Shown: positions 11,915-23,317 of the stretch, in pieces | Layout: each line of letters starts with the position of its first letter | Position numbering within the stretch: the stretch's first letter is position 1 | Origin: Chlorella sp. KRBP | Lineage: Eukaryota > Chlorophyta > Trebouxiophyceae > Chlorellales > Chlorellaceae | DNA: 64,000 nucleotides | NCBI GenBank assembly: GCA_004335735.1 | Contig: QAXK01000427.1 | Coordinates: 16,774-80,773 of the forward strand | Direction: 5' to 3' | Translations under genes and position numbers: made by a program | The notes under the pieces: model-generated | What the model was told of the DNA's origin: nothing | Databases searched by the model: none | The model's input: the letters and a program-made list of their open reading frames with translations, nothing else

Positions 11915-13274
11915 GGCCTTGCCCTTGTCCCCGCCCTTGCCCTTGTCCCCGCCCTTGCCCTTGTCACGCAGCACGTGCCTGCAGCTGCGGCATCATGAGG
12001 AAGGTCTGGCCGGGCGTCATGCGGTAGACGCCGTCCTGGCGGCCTGGCAGGGGGAACTGGGCAAAGCGCTGGTAGCCGTCAGACACCCTGCGGCCAGGAG
12101 CAGAGGGAAGTGGGGCTAAGCATTAGGCAGAGGAAGCTTTCCAAGCCCTGGTAGCCGTCAGACACCCTGCGGCCAGGAGCAAACGAAGTGGTGCACACCA
12201 CTGGGGTCCTGACGTATGTACCTCACCCTTGCCTCCTCGTTGAGAGCCACAGCGCGCAAAATGAGGTGCAGGCCTTGCCCTTGCCCTCCTTTCCCCAGCC
12301 CTCGACCAGCTCACCGCTTGACGACGACCTTTTGCGTCTCATTCTCACCAAAGGCCCGGGCAGACAGACGGTCAGCGTCGTTGAAGCCCTCCAGCCTGCA
12401 GCGTTGGTGGTGCAGCAGCAGGTGCTTAAAAAAGTGGTGCTGAACACGGGCTGCTCAGCAAGCAAGGTGTGGTCCGCACGAACCACAGCAAGTGATGCAA
12501 GGCACGGGCTGGGCCTACGGGTCATCGGCAAGCACTCACTGCTGCATGATGAGCCGGTCGTGGTGCATGAAGTAGGAGGGGTAGATTGTATTCATATAGG
12601 CGTGGGCCGCGTAGGCAATGGCAATCTTGTCGTCCACAGCGGGCGCACCCTTCCACGTATTGCCGCGGTTGCAGAAGAGCACGTTGTGCATGCTCATGCC
12701 CAGGCCGGAGAAGAACCTGTGCGTGGGGATGCGTGGTGGCAAGGTGGGGCACGGTGTCACGGCATACGGTGTGGCTGACTTGGTGTGTGACGGACACACT
12801 TTGGGACAGCCGTCACCTGCTGTGCACGGTCACGCACTGAGGCATGACAATCGGGATGCAGCAGGTTGATATGCAGCGCCGCCGATCACATGTGAAAGCA
12901 CGCACTAAGACTCACAGCGCAGCCTGCTGGTGGTTGATGAAGGGAGTGGCGCGTACGTGGTCCTGCAGCATGTTGAGCCAGTCCTGCGGTCAGGTAGCAG
13001 ACGGAGACGAGCTTGCACGCCCACGCATTGGCTTTCTAGAGCTTGACCACGGCGCTGCAGACTGTCAATGGAGCGTGCTTTTGTGCGTGGGTTGCTTTCT
13101 GCCCTTTCGTTCGTCCTTTGGCGGGTCAACATGCACGGCAGGGCGCCACTCGGCCATCGAACGCGCGCCCAGGCGCACCGTGATGGGCGATTGCAGCAGC
13201 GCCTCTGCGCTGAGCGGGGCCGACACCAGGCTCGCTGCGAGCACCGCGATGCTGAGGATGATGGAGCGCGCCAT
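9578..13274 (-). CDS. Secreted vanadium-dependent haloperoxidase (PAP2 superfamily)
   Basis: Enzymes of this family oxidise halides with H2O2 at a bound vanadate. The start at 13274 gives a signal peptide (MARSIILSIAVLAASLVS). Clear exons (minus strand) include 13274 to about 13143, about 12980-12908, about 12727-12540, 12439-12315, about 12106-11988, about 11787-11736, about 11474-11346, 11158-11006, about 10830-10740, about 10418-10270, 10027 to about 9892, and about 9663-9578. The vanadate-binding set is complete: KYTTLLWRP (KX6RP), SYPSGHSCIGG (PSGH) and SRVLGGLHYQNDCDAG (SRX5HX3D). N-glycosylation sequons occur in LGNMTS, FLNISY and PENLSL. The joint between the exons at 11736 and 11474 does not keep frame with the sites I chose, so that boundary is uncertain. 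Which halide is used cannot be read. Confidence 0.85.
10546..10583 (-). repeat. Echo of the haloperoxidase PWTAITEG exon start
   Basis: On the minus strand, AGGCCCTGGACCACC followed by a copy of the TEGTT coding bases repeats the acceptor and start of the exon at about 10418, roughly 160 bp upstream of it in the transcript. Confidence 0.78.
11811..11851 (+). repeat. Dispersed intronic repeat family A, copy in haloperoxidase intron
   Basis: TGTAGCTTGCAAACGGGG followed by CATCAGTCCGCATCA matches the repeat words found in introns of the F-box and methyltransferase genes (see 25681 and 41321). Confidence 0.7.
11862..11912. repeat. (AGC)n microsatellite in a haloperoxidase intron
   Basis: About 17 AGC triplets, GCT on the transcribed strand. 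They lie between the MPQLQ-encoding exon and the LAPFTLAKSK-encoding exon. Confidence 0.95.
11924..11963. repeat. Short C-rich tandem repeat
   Basis: CCCTTGTCCCCGCCCTTG-type units of about 18 bp occur two to three times next to the AGC tract, in the same intron. Confidence 0.85.
12139..12190 (-). repeat. Echo of a haloperoxidase exon start with acceptor
   Basis: On the minus strand, CTGGCCGCAGGGTGTCTGAC plus the following GGCTACCAG repeats the acceptor and start of the exon encoding RVSDGYQRFAQ (starting near 12106), about 70 bp away. Confidence 0.82.
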
Positions 13275-13713
13275 TGACTGTGCCGTGCTGTGGTGTGGCT
13301 CGATTGTGTGTGCGCTTGTCGAGCTCCAATTGCTCGTGCGTGGCTCTACTTCTGCTGTGTGTGTGTGGTTCGTGGCGCGTTCTGGTGCAAGGACGTGCCA
13401 GCAGGACCGCGCCACTCATCCGCTGGCGCTTTAGACAGTCTCGACGCGGAAGACCTCGGACACGCATCGTGACACAGAGAGATATACATGTTGCGCAATC
13501 GCAAATTGCAATTGCTTCTCCATCGTCTCGCTGTGCGCTGTGTGTCTAACCGCAAAATACGGTGTCGTGCGGCACCCCTGCTGCCCGTTGGAATCTTCAG
13601 ATTGAGATTTGCACACAGCGACCGTCATCATCAACACCTGCCACCGTCAAGCTGCTGCAGCACACATAACGGCCCCGCCACCCGAGCTCGCTTCCCACAC
13701 GCTCCGGGACGAA
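13275..13713 (-). promoter_or_regulatory. Spacer between FAS1 gene and haloperoxidase (haloperoxidase promoter by position)
   Basis: These 439 bp separate the FAS1 stop from the haloperoxidase start on the same strand. They should hold the FAS1 3' UTR and the haloperoxidase promoter. No specific motif is recognised. Confidence 0.45.
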
Positions 13714-15360
13714 TCAGCGCGCCATCGTCTCATTGGAGGCGGCCGTCACGTTGAACGGCAGGAGCACCGTGTCAATCACGTGCACCACGTTGCTCTGCAT
13801 GGCAGCACAGGGTGGTCAGTGTCACCGCATCCGCAGCGACTGCTTGTTCGGGCCCTGCACCGCTACCGCATAAGCCACCCCACCACCAGTGAGCCGCCTC
13901 ACACCAGCTGCACGCACCTCCCAGGGAATGTCTGGCTCAATGACCGATGCCACCACGCCCGATCCCTCGGGGCCGTACACCAGCACGCTGGACGGCCTGT
14001 GTACAGTATGCGCACGCGCGGCCACAGAACACGGTAAGTGACAGTCTCACGTGTGTGCGTGTGTGTGTGGCTCAGCCACCTAGCCAGGAGGGCAACCAAG
14101 GCTGGTGTGCCGTCCGCCTGTTGGGCCAAGCGGCTTGCTCAAGCGGTGGCACGCCAGGCGCATCAAGTGTTACGAGGCTGGCACACACTGGGCCCTGGCA
14201 TCCGGTGTGCAAGTGGTACACATACAGCGCGTTGTGGGTGGGCATGATGCAACACACCGTGATGAGAGGTGTAAACAAAGGCCACTCACTCATGGTCCAC
14301 CGTGATGTTGAGCCCAGGTGACAGCGTGGGCAGCGTGGTGTTGCCGGGTGGCAGCATGCTCGAGTTGTACGCCATGCCTGCGCAGGGTGCAAGGGCGCAA
14401 CCCACCCAATGCAGCAGAGGGAGGGTTGACGCTGAGGGGCAGGAGCGCTGACGTTGACGCTCAGCTATGCCGACGCAGCGGTGTTGCAGGTGGGGCTGTG
14501 CGGGGGAACCTGATGCGCCTGATGCGAGGTGCGACACAGATACCGCATGTCTGGTGCCAAGGTGCGATGGCCGCTTGAAGCCCCAGGGCACGCAAGCTGC
14601 TCACACACGCGCACCTGGGATGACGTGCAGAGCCAGGATTTCTGTAGCGTTGGGGAGCATGAGCAGGTCGGTGATGTTGGAGATGGGGATGGGCAGGCCC
14701 ACAAACGCCTGCAACGGGCAAGGGAACCATCACAAACGCGCTTTGGTGGTAGAGTGCAAGCCGGCGCAGCGAGGCCCGCCACTCCAGGTAGTCAGAGCAA
14801 GCAGCCACAAGCATGCGCTTGCACGGCGGGGCGGCAAGTGGGGTCCAATGCTGGCTGAGGCCGCGTGTCGGCCGGAGGCGTGCCGGTTGCGCTACCACGC
14901 TCACCTCGTTGCTTGGCACGAAGATGGTCGAGTTGGTCAGCTGCAGGCCCGTGGCATTGGCCAGAAACTGCTGGAACAAGGCCACAGCAAAGGAGATGTT
15001 GGCCGGGGGAGCGGAAGGGAGAGTGGAGTTCACGTCGTCCATTCCCTCCATGCCGCTGCTGGAGGCGCCGTCCAACTGCGCTAGGTGGCGCCTGCTGGCC
15101 TGGGCACCGCCAGCGATGAGTCCTGCGCAAGGCGAGGAGGACAGCACGATGAGGTCAGGTCAGGTTCGCAACAGGACGCAGCGACCTTGTCGCGAGTCCT
15201 CAACGACAGTCTGCAGCTGGTGCGCGTGCGGATCCTGGTGCGCTCCGCTCGCGGATTGCGGGGGATGCGGCGAGCGCAGGTGCCGCACCAACACCTGTCA
15301 AAAATCGCTCGACGCACCGGCGAGCAAGAGCACGACGAGGGGAGCTGAGAGTCGCGCCAT
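13714..15360 (-). CDS. Secreted single-domain fasciclin (FAS1) protein
   Basis: Cell-surface or matrix adhesion-type domain. Six exons join in phase: 15360-15318, 15122-14905, 14708-14615, 14377-14290, 13996-13918 and 13794-13714, giving 200 residues. The amino end MARLSAPLVVLLLAGLIAGG is a signal peptide interrupted by the first intron. FAS1 hallmarks: TIFVPSNEAFVGL (box H1), the central ILALHVIPGM (the YH-type region) and NVVHVIDTVLLPFNV (box H2). There are 11 Asn-X-Ser/Thr sequons in 200 residues, so heavy N-glycosylation is likely if it enters the secretory pathway. No carboxy-terminal GPI-type hydrophobic tail is visible; the protein ends shortly after the domain (NETMAR). Single-FAS1 secreted proteins of this size are common in algae. 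Confidence 0.9.
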
Positions 15361-15717
15361 AGCTGTTGTGGTGTGGCCTTTGTCTCGAACGAGTGCGCGA
15401 CTGCTGTGCGATTTGTGGTGTATGGGGGCACCCCTCGCGATGACTTCTCGGCCCTCGGTGTTGCATGAGGACCAGCACCACCAGGACCAGCAGCAGCAGT
15501 CATCATCAGCATGCTAGCCACACCGTCGATCGGCCACCACTGCACACACACACACACCACGGGCAGCGGCGGACCGCTCCCGCGGCAGACACACACGCAC
15601 TGCACGCCCACCGCCCAAGGCCTGCCATGCCACCTCGGCCCCCAAAAGAAAGAAGAACCCACAAACAAGACCAACGCGACAAGAGGATTCAGAGGCTCGG
15701 CTCAACAAGGGGACCGT

Positions 15718-15898
15718 GTTTGTGAAGTGCTGCCCAGTCGACGGCCCCCCCCAACAACTGTGAAAGTGAAGTGCTGCTCAACTAGGGGAAGCCTTTCAGA
15801 CACGAACATCGCAAACGAACGCCCCCCAACAAAGTGAAGTGCTGCTCAACTCGGTGAAGCCTTCACAGGCCCACATTGCCAACGAACGCTCTTCGCAA
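15718..15898. repeat. About 68-bp direct repeat, two full copies and a partial third
   Basis: GTGAAGTGCTGCTCAACT followed by a GGTGAAGCCTT-like word and AACGAACGC recurs at about 15766 and 15833. A partial copy begins at 15722. Confidence 0.82.
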
Positions 15899-16764
15899 GG
15901 GTGGCGAAGGACGGGAGTCTGGGAGCGAAGATAAGACAAGACGCAAGGCAAAAAGTGGATACCTGGCACACTTTGAGTGTGGAGAGGCCCAGCGTTGGTG
16001 GTTTTGGCGCGCACCCAAGAGTGCTGCACCCAACAATACTGTCCTGGAGCAGCCAGCGAATGCAGCGCTGCTCTCCTTTGTTTGTGTTAATGGCCCCCCA
16101 ATGGCAGCAGCAAAGCAAGCGCCCGACAAAGCCAACCCTTGCAAGCCCCTGGCCGGGACTGATTGAGAAACTGAGAAAGTAAAGCGCTGAGGGAGGTGCG
16201 AGGGATGCGCGCCCAGGCAAGACAATCCAAACACGGGGTGGGGGGTGGCTTGCTTCCTTGCACCTAGGCCCCCCTCCCCAAACCTAGCGCAGTGGCACAG
16301 AGCAGAGAGCAGACGAGAGAGCAGACAAGAGGCGTGAGCACAGCACGCGAGAAGAGGGCCCGCACGCGGACTTTGTTGTTGAGACAAAAGAGCCTACACC
16401 AGACTGTGAGCGGCGATGACACGGCCTCTTCACGACAGGAGTAGGAGCAGAGCAGCAGTAGTAGGAACAAGCGTAGTGTGTGGCCCAGCTAAGCTTGATA
16501 CGTGGGACATTAGAGACCGCCTCTCCACTGCCTCGTTCCACCACCCCTTTGAAGGTGCGTAATCAAAAAAGCCACATGCAGCGTGGAGGCTTCATCCATA
16601 CGGGCGTCATAGCGGAAACGTGCAGAGCGCCAAGCGCGCATATGACATTTGCTCCTCCTTGTCCTACTAGCACCACCAGCCCAGCGCGCATGTACTCCTC
16701 CTCGTCCTACTAGCACCACCACCTCCTTATCACTGTGCGTTTAGCGCGTGCGCGCATATTTGCT

Positions 16765-17065
16765 GCGTTTGCCCACCCTCATCCTACTACTTAACCCCCG
16801 TGCTCCTAATACCGTTGCCTCCTCAATTGCTTACGTTGTTTACGTTTGCTCATCCTCATCCTACTACTCAACACCGTGTTCCTAATACCGTTGCCTCCGC
16901 AATTGTTCACGGTTGCTCCCCCTCATCCTAATACTTGGCCCCATGCTCCTAGTGCGGGGTGCCTCCTCCGCAATTGTTTACGTCTGCTCCTCCTCATCCT
17001 ACTACTCAGGACTCTCCTCATGCTCCATATCCATACCGTACCGTATCCCCCGTACTCCTAATACC
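16765..17065. repeat. Pyrimidine-rich minisatellite of about 70-83 bp, four units
   Basis: The words CCTCATCCTACTACT, CTCCTAATACCGTTGCCTCC and CAATTGTTTACG recur in order about four times. It is less GC-rich than its surroundings. Confidence 0.85.
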
Positions 17066-17154
17066 GGTTTCCTCCTCCTCCGCATGCATTAAGTAGTGCT
17101 ACTCAAGGGTAAGGCAGGCGTGCACCCGCCAAGGTGGCCAGGGCCTCAGTGCGT

Positions 17155-17204
17155 TGCCTTGGAAGCCCTGGGCAGTTGAGCCTTGGAAGCCCTGGGCAGT
17201 TGAG
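17155..17204. repeat. 24-bp tandem duplication
   Basis: CCTTGGAAGCCCTGGGCAGT plus TGAG occurs twice in a row. Confidence 0.9.
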
Positions 17205-17477
17205 TGAGAGGCAAGGGGTGACCACGAAGTGTGGGGATCCCAAAGCGCAGTGGGAGTGCCTTTCTAGTACAAGAGGCTAGTATGTATGTAGGTCCCAAGT
17301 TATCAGATGCAGGCCTTGTGCATCCGTGATTGGTTCGTTCCCGCCGGGGAGAGGGGCAATCTACCCTCCACACTGGCATACTGACGGGCGTGGCACCTTG
17401 GCCACTTGCCCAGATTCGTGCATCCGTTGTTGAGATTCGCGTGCCTGTGGAAGTGTGTTGCGCTAGACAGCGCGGCA

Positions 17478-17556
17478 GGGCCTTCTGGCATACGAGAGGG
17501 CCTTCGGGCAATCGGGAGGGCCTTCAGGCAGATGGGATGGCCTTCGGGCAGAGAGA
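17478..17556. repeat. About 20-bp tandem repeat, four units
   Basis: Units read GAGGGCCTTCGGGCAATCG with minor changes. Confidence 0.85.
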
Positions 17557-20207
17557 AACAAAGGGCCACCAGCAGCGAGTGGCCATGCACGCCATCACAA
17601 GCCGCAACGAACTGAAAATTTCGTTCGCCGCCATTCGCCGCCATTCGAAGCTGGGCGGCCAGCGTGCACCAGGCATCGTCGTATGCAATCATTAGAGGCG
17701 TGGCCAAGGGGCCAGGGCCTTCCCTGCTTGTAATGGCTGGAGAAGGGTATGTAGGTGCATGTGTTTCGGCAGGAGAAGGTGCTCAGAAGCCAACGCCCAA
17801 ATGCCAGCACAGCGCTCAGTGCGGGCGGGGAGGGCACTAACAAACAGAGTCGTGGGCAGGCATGCCATCCCAGAGGCAGACGCGCACACCCGGTACACTC
17901 GCACAGGCAGCGCCCAGTATTGCACTCCCACCTGAGCAGTGCATCTGAACTGCCCCCATGACTACGCCTGAAGAGGGCACGGCAGCGCTGCCGCGCAAGT
18001 GCGGTGTAGCCACCCCAAGTGCGGTGTGCCGCTCCTGTGCACTAGGCGCACAGGGTGGAGAGCGTCTGATGTGCGCGGGGCCGCCTGAATGGTCACTGAA
18101 CTGTTGCGCATACGCACCACCCCGTACATACCCCGCACACACATGACAGCTGAAGTGCGAATACCATGCCCCCGCATTTGCCAGTGGGCCAGCGTAGAGT
18201 CGCCCTGCCCTGCCCTCTGCACATTTGGCCCACTAGCAGCGCGCGCGCGCCGCCCCACCCACCCACCCACCCGCAAGTACGCTCAGCCCTCAGCACAGCA
18301 GCCTCCCTAAGCACCAGCGACAGATGTGTTAGTCCTGTATGCATCCATGATATTGAGCGCGTGCGCAGCAGCAGCAACCTGCTGGTATCAACAGGAGGCG
18401 GAACAAACAACAAAAAGAGAGACAAGAGGTCACGAGAGGACAAGAGAGACTGCTGCCAGGGCCTAGGAGCAGACACAGGCTGCGCGTGCGCAAGCAGCCC
18501 CCTCCCACACACACGAACACACAAGCCGACTGAACTAAGGCGCTTGCGTGCGTTCCAAGTCCCCATCATTTTCCGAGTTAGCAAGGCATTTCATTCCAAA
18601 GAGTGCAGCGCCGCGTTCGCAGCATGGGAAGAGAGAACATACGGCGTTGTGCCTAATTACTGAGGCCGTGTAAGGCGATCATCAACCGTCATGACGAAGC
18701 AGAGCAGCAAGAGAGAAGAAGAACAAACATTAGTCAACAGCCATCCACATGTAGCAGTATAGCAGGTGCGCCCGCTCAATGGCATGAGCAGCACTGAGGA
18801 GCTGCAGAGGCGCTTTAGGGCTTGAGTGGTTTGAGCGCTTTGAGGCTTGGAGACCATGACCAGGCTTTTTCCCGTGCGAAACAGGCAGACCTCTTGGGTG
18901 GGCGCCGTGCGCGACACGCTGCGTGACAGCAGGAGAGCACCACGCTGCAGTAGGAGTAGTAGTACACCCCCACCCCCCCATTTCCGAATTTGGCACGCTC
19001 AACACAGTACACAGCGCGAGGGAAGGAGGGCCACAGTGCGAGGGAAGGAGGGCAGGGGCGCGCGCACGAAAGCAAGTCACGGAAGTGGAGCCACATGTAG
19101 CGCATCTGGACAACCGGCATACATGTGCTGCCCTCAGGTGCGCAAAGGTGGCATGGAAACGTGCTAATGAGGATCGCACAGTCCCAGACCACCACCACCA
19201 CTATTGCCTGCGCAGCTCATGGTAGTGTAGTGCGGCAGTGAGCCAGGGATGGGGCGGGCCAGCCTGCCTCCACACCACGCACCAAGGGGCTGTACAGAGC
19301 AGGTCCATCTGCACCTGCCTGCACAGCCTCCCCGCTGCCCGCGCCCATCCATGAAAGTTTGTGATGATTGGCAGGCGGCCGAGCGTCATCACATCAGCCC
19401 GCGCCTGTACTCCGTGCCGTGCTCAATCCTCCGTCTATCCTCCCTCGCCTCCCGCTCACTTATCTTTGGTTCCAATAATTATCAAAGCACATGGCAAAAG
19501 CAAAAGGCCGCCCCGTGCCCGCGCCCCAAAGGGACGCAGCCACCAGGCCACACATACTCGGCGCGTGGATGAAGCCCGGCCAACAGGCATGGATGACGCA
19601 CGCCAGGGCACGGCGGCCAAAAGGCGTGCTCCACGTTAGCGTGAACAGGCGCGCGTTGCCGCCAGCCAAAAGCCCGCAAAGCCCCCAGTCCCCGTGCCCA
19701 CCAACAGTGCCGCAACTGTTCCCGTCAGACAAAGTACCCACACTGGCGCGTGCACACAGCAAGTGCTCTGCTCTTCCCGCCCAGTGCTGGCTTAGAGGCG
19801 TCAAGGCCGCCAGGACGCCACGACGTGACGCGGGAGGTGCAGTGTTCCCGACTAGCCCCGCTCTAGCTGCCAGGCGCGGGAGACGTTCCAGCCATCCACG
19901 GCAGGCGTTCATTGATTTTCACGCAGGCATCCATCTGATGTGTGTGTGTGGCGTGGTGCGTCGCCCACTGCCTGCCCTGGCCTCCTCATCTGAGTGAATG
20001 CGGGCAGGCGGGCGCGATCACGGCGAGCGTGCGGCGTCCGCCTACCCGCAGCAACTAAGGAACTGCTCCTCCCGCAGAGCCGTGTGTAGCTGTGGGGAGG
20101 CACAGGGCGCCTAGGTAGGGCCATGGACAAAGGGACCAACAACGCAGCCGCAAGCGCCGCGGCACGCATGATGCGCGCTCACGAGTGAGGGACGGTGATG
20201 TGCTAGG

Positions 20208-22442
20208 TCAGTGGGGCAGCACCTGGTACCACGTCAGCCTGCGCTTCCACGCAGCGCCGCCCATGGCACCCGCCTTTTCCTCGTCGTCCTCTCCCGGGCC
20301 TCCAACCAGGCCACCAGGCTCGCAGATCGCCACGCCGTCGTGGCGCAAGCCCCTCGCGCTGCTTGGAGCGCTGGCGAACGCGCCCCAGAGCTTGTCGAGG
20401 CGCGGGGCAGGTGGTGCGGTGGTCTCGTCGCCAGGTTCGCCGCGGTGCGCGGCGAAGGATCCAGACGATGGGGCCGAGATGTGGCGGCACAGGCGCTCAA
20501 AGGTGTTGTCGCCGACAGCAGGGAGTGCGGATCGGTTCAGTGCGAGGGGCCACCGAACGCGCGGCGCCGGTGGTTGCGCGGCCGAAACCATGGCGAGCAG
20601 CTGGCGAGAGCAGTCCTCGTGGAGCAGAGACGCCTGGCTGTCGCCGCACGAGTAGGTTGCGCAGTAGTTGTAGTACGAGTACGAAGTGTCCTCGGGCGGA
20701 GGGGAGAAGGGCGGTGGTGGCGGCGGGGCGGCGAGGTTGAGGGTGAGGCTGGAGGAAGCGGCGGTGGTGAAGGATGCCATGGAAGAGAAGGAGGAGGAGC
20801 GCAGCAGGTCGAGCGTAGAGGGCGGCAGCGCGTCGATGGTGCGGCGGATCTCGACTGCCAGCTGCGCGAAGGTGGGGCGCCGGTCGGGGGAGGCGTCCCA
20901 GCAGCGCAGCATCAGGTCGTAGAAGGGGCCAGGACAGCAGACCGGACGAGGCAGTCGAGCGCCCTGGCGCACGGCGTCGGCAACCTGCGCGCGACCGTGG
21001 TGTTGGCGGTGGTGGAGGGTGAGTCCGAGCATCGCGCGACAGCACGCAAAGCGCGACAAGGACCCGCACCGTACGAGCAGGGAATGAGCATGACGAGCAG
21101 TGTGCGCACCTCCTCGTTGCTGAGCGTGACGTAGGGCTCGGCGCCGTTGCTGAAGATCTCCCACATGGTCACGCCGAAGGACCAGACGTCGCTCTTCTCC
21201 GACCAGGCGGCGGCGCGGCTGCCGCAGAGCACCTCGGGCGCACACCAGCGCACCGCCACCTTGACGAACGGCGACTGGGAGCCCGTGCCGTCCGTGGCGC
21301 TGCTCGCAGGGGCGCTCGCCTGGCCGGAGGTCGGGTCCATACGCCACGTCATGTCGAAGTCGGACACCTGCAGCCACCGCAGGCAGGCAGGCAGGTTAGG
21401 CGTTGTTCTGATTGTTCTGATTGCCGCTGCCCGTATGTGGCTGCTTAGCCAAGGAAGCTGGGAAGGTAAGCAGGTGCCAGGCGTGGAATCACGCACCTTG
21501 GCGTGCACTTGCGGCTCCAGGGCCCTGACCAGCACGTTGCGTGCCGACAGGTCCCGGTGCACCATGCCCGCCGCCGCCAGCGCCCGCATGCCCTCGCACA
21601 CCTGCCGGCACAGCTCCCCGCGCGCCTGGCTGCTCAGTGCGCGCCCCTCGTGGGACTGCAGCACCTGGCACAGCGCGCCCAGCGGGAGCAGCTCCATCAC
21701 GACAAAGTCGTTCCCGTGCTCGTCCGTCCCGTGCCTGCGCGCGCAGCCATGCAAGCATCAGTATGCATCCGCTCAGTGGCGCGCCATGCGTCACGGCGTT
21801 CGCATTGTGCGACATTGTGAAGGCGCGCGGCTGACTTGGGCGGCGACTTGGCACGAACACTCACTGTTGGACGTGCACGAGGTGCGGGTGCCCCGCCAGC
21901 CCCACGCCCTGCAGCAGGGAGCGCTCCCACATGGCCATGGCCCCGCCCTCGTTGTTGAACGCCACCGCCACGTCCTGCCAAGGCTGGCCCTCCCCATGAG
22001 CGCCGCTGCGCGTGGCCCCCTGGCCGCAGGACCCCGCCAGCGCTGGCCAGGACTGCACATTGCTGCTTGCAGGTGCGCCGGTGACGCTAGTAAGTGGTTG
22101 GAGTGGAGCCAGCAGCGCGCGGTGCACGTGCTTGCTGCTGCCGCGCCCGATGCGCTCGCCAACTATGAGGCAGCAGCCGTCCGCCGTGCGCAGCACCTGT
22201 CTGTTGCTGCTGCTGCTGCTGCAGCGCTGCAATGCTGCGCCGTTGCTGAGGGGAGCGGGCCACATTGTCGTGGTGCACGCCTCCGATGGTCCCTCCGCGC
22301 TGGGAAGGAAGCTTCCGCGCTCGAGGGCGAGCAGCGGCATTGAGATGGCCGAGCGGCAGGCCTCCATTGGCAGCTCTGGCGCATCGAAGGAGGAGGTGCG
22401 CTCGCCGTGGATGAGCGCGCTCTCCCTGCTGCAACGAAGCAT
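20208..22442 (-). CDS. Atypical tyrosine-kinase-like protein kinase (relocated Lys, DFD)
   Basis: Four exons join in phase: 22442-21865, 21734-21497, 21367-21110 and 20984-20208, giving 616 residues. An in-frame TAG 42 bp upstream supports the start. Kinase features: glycine loop IGRGSSKHVHRA (about 98-108), a 37-residue insert, then VAVAFNNE (158-165) where the usual VAVK lysine is Ala. HRDLSARN (252-259) is complete and TK/TKL-like. DFG is replaced by DFD (275-277). RWCAPEVL and SDVWSFGVTMWEIF are typical. The lysine in GRGSSK occupies the place used by WNK kinases (GRGSFK). After the kinase domain (about 415) comes a 200-residue low-complexity tail rich in Ser, Pro and Ala with SYSYYNY. 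Activity is uncertain: it could be a pseudokinase or use a WNK-like lysine. Substrates are unknown. Confidence 0.85.
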
Positions 22443-23317
22443 CGGTGGGCTCGACGGCGGCGCCCAGTGGACGATTCTGCGCTAGGAATGGGCGCCCTGG
22501 AGCCACTTGAGCGCACTGCGCGCGCTCTCCTGGTGCGTGGTGTCGAGGGGCGTGGGTCCAGGTGGAGAGGCACCTGAGGCCGCCTGGCGCAGAGCTGCTC
22601 CAGCGGCGCACCAGCAGCCTGCAGGCCGCGCCTGCGGGGGCCAGCCGCTGAGTCCTCCTCGCTGAGAGCCTCAGAGCTGGCCGGATCGCAGGGACGGAGG
22701 AGCTCCTTCCGAACAATTGGCGTGCCTCCTCGACTTCCTGCCCCTTCGACAGCGCACTGCGCCCTGCACGAGCACGGCTCATTTGCGTGGCAGTGAGTCC
22801 GCCATCCAATGCGCGAGCCGCTGTAGCCGCCCGTTAAGGTGTGTGCAGGGAGTAAGGGCGACTTAAGCCTTTCTCCACTTGCCTGTGCGAGCCGCCTGTG
22901 CCGAGCGTGCGGCCAAGCTCGCGGTGGGGCGGTGAGGCAGTGTTGCTGTGTTTGGGCTTTGCTATACGCTTGCCTGTCTTGAGTGGGAAGGACTGCGGCC
23001 GCCTGAGTGCACATGGTGCCCCATGGGACCATCAGAGCCAAAAAGGCTCGCTCTCAATTGCGAATCCCAGCACGCCAATTGCTTCATCCTTCATCCCTCT
23101 TGCCTGCTGCTGCCCACTCCTGCCGCAGTGGGGCAGGCCGCGGCGCAGTGTGCAGCACGACGGAATTTTGAACTGGATGGTCCTCACGCAGGACAGAGCG
23201 GGGACAGGAGGGTGGAGCAGGCAGCAAGCGACAATGGGTGAAGCGCTTGTGCACCCTGGTAGCCTCAAGCAGGCTGAGCACGAGGTCCCTGCAGGAACGA
23301 GCGCTGACTCAGTGGCG
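22443..23317 (-). promoter_or_regulatory. Upstream region of the atypical kinase gene
   Basis: These 875 bp lie between the F-box gene stop and the kinase start on the same strand. They should hold the F-box 3' UTR and the kinase promoter/5' UTR. Long minus-strand open frames here lack motifs and I treat them as chance. An upstream 5' exon of the kinase cannot be excluded. Confidence 0.4.

Larger units (their letters stand above)
15361..20207. other. 4.8-kb gene-poor stretch
   Basis: It lies between the FAS1 start (-) and the 3' end of the atypical kinase (-). It must carry the FAS1 promoter at its left edge. Frames such as 19460-19912 (-) and 19491-19997 (+) are open but overlap each other on opposite strands, lack motifs and look like GC-rich chance frames. 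Several local repeats are listed separately. A gene with very small exons or a non-coding RNA cannot be excluded. Confidence 0.55.

Noticed and set aside
19460..19912. 150-codon minus-strand frame in the gene-poor block
   Set aside because: Overlaps an equally long + strand frame, no motif, signal peptide or splice context.
20211..21134. 307-codon + strand frame opposite the atypical kinase
   Set aside because: Antisense to the kinase domain and tail; composition is the mirror of the coding strand.
21147..22343. 398-codon + strand frame opposite the atypical kinase
   Set aside because: Antisense to the glycine loop and catalytic loop exons, no family features.
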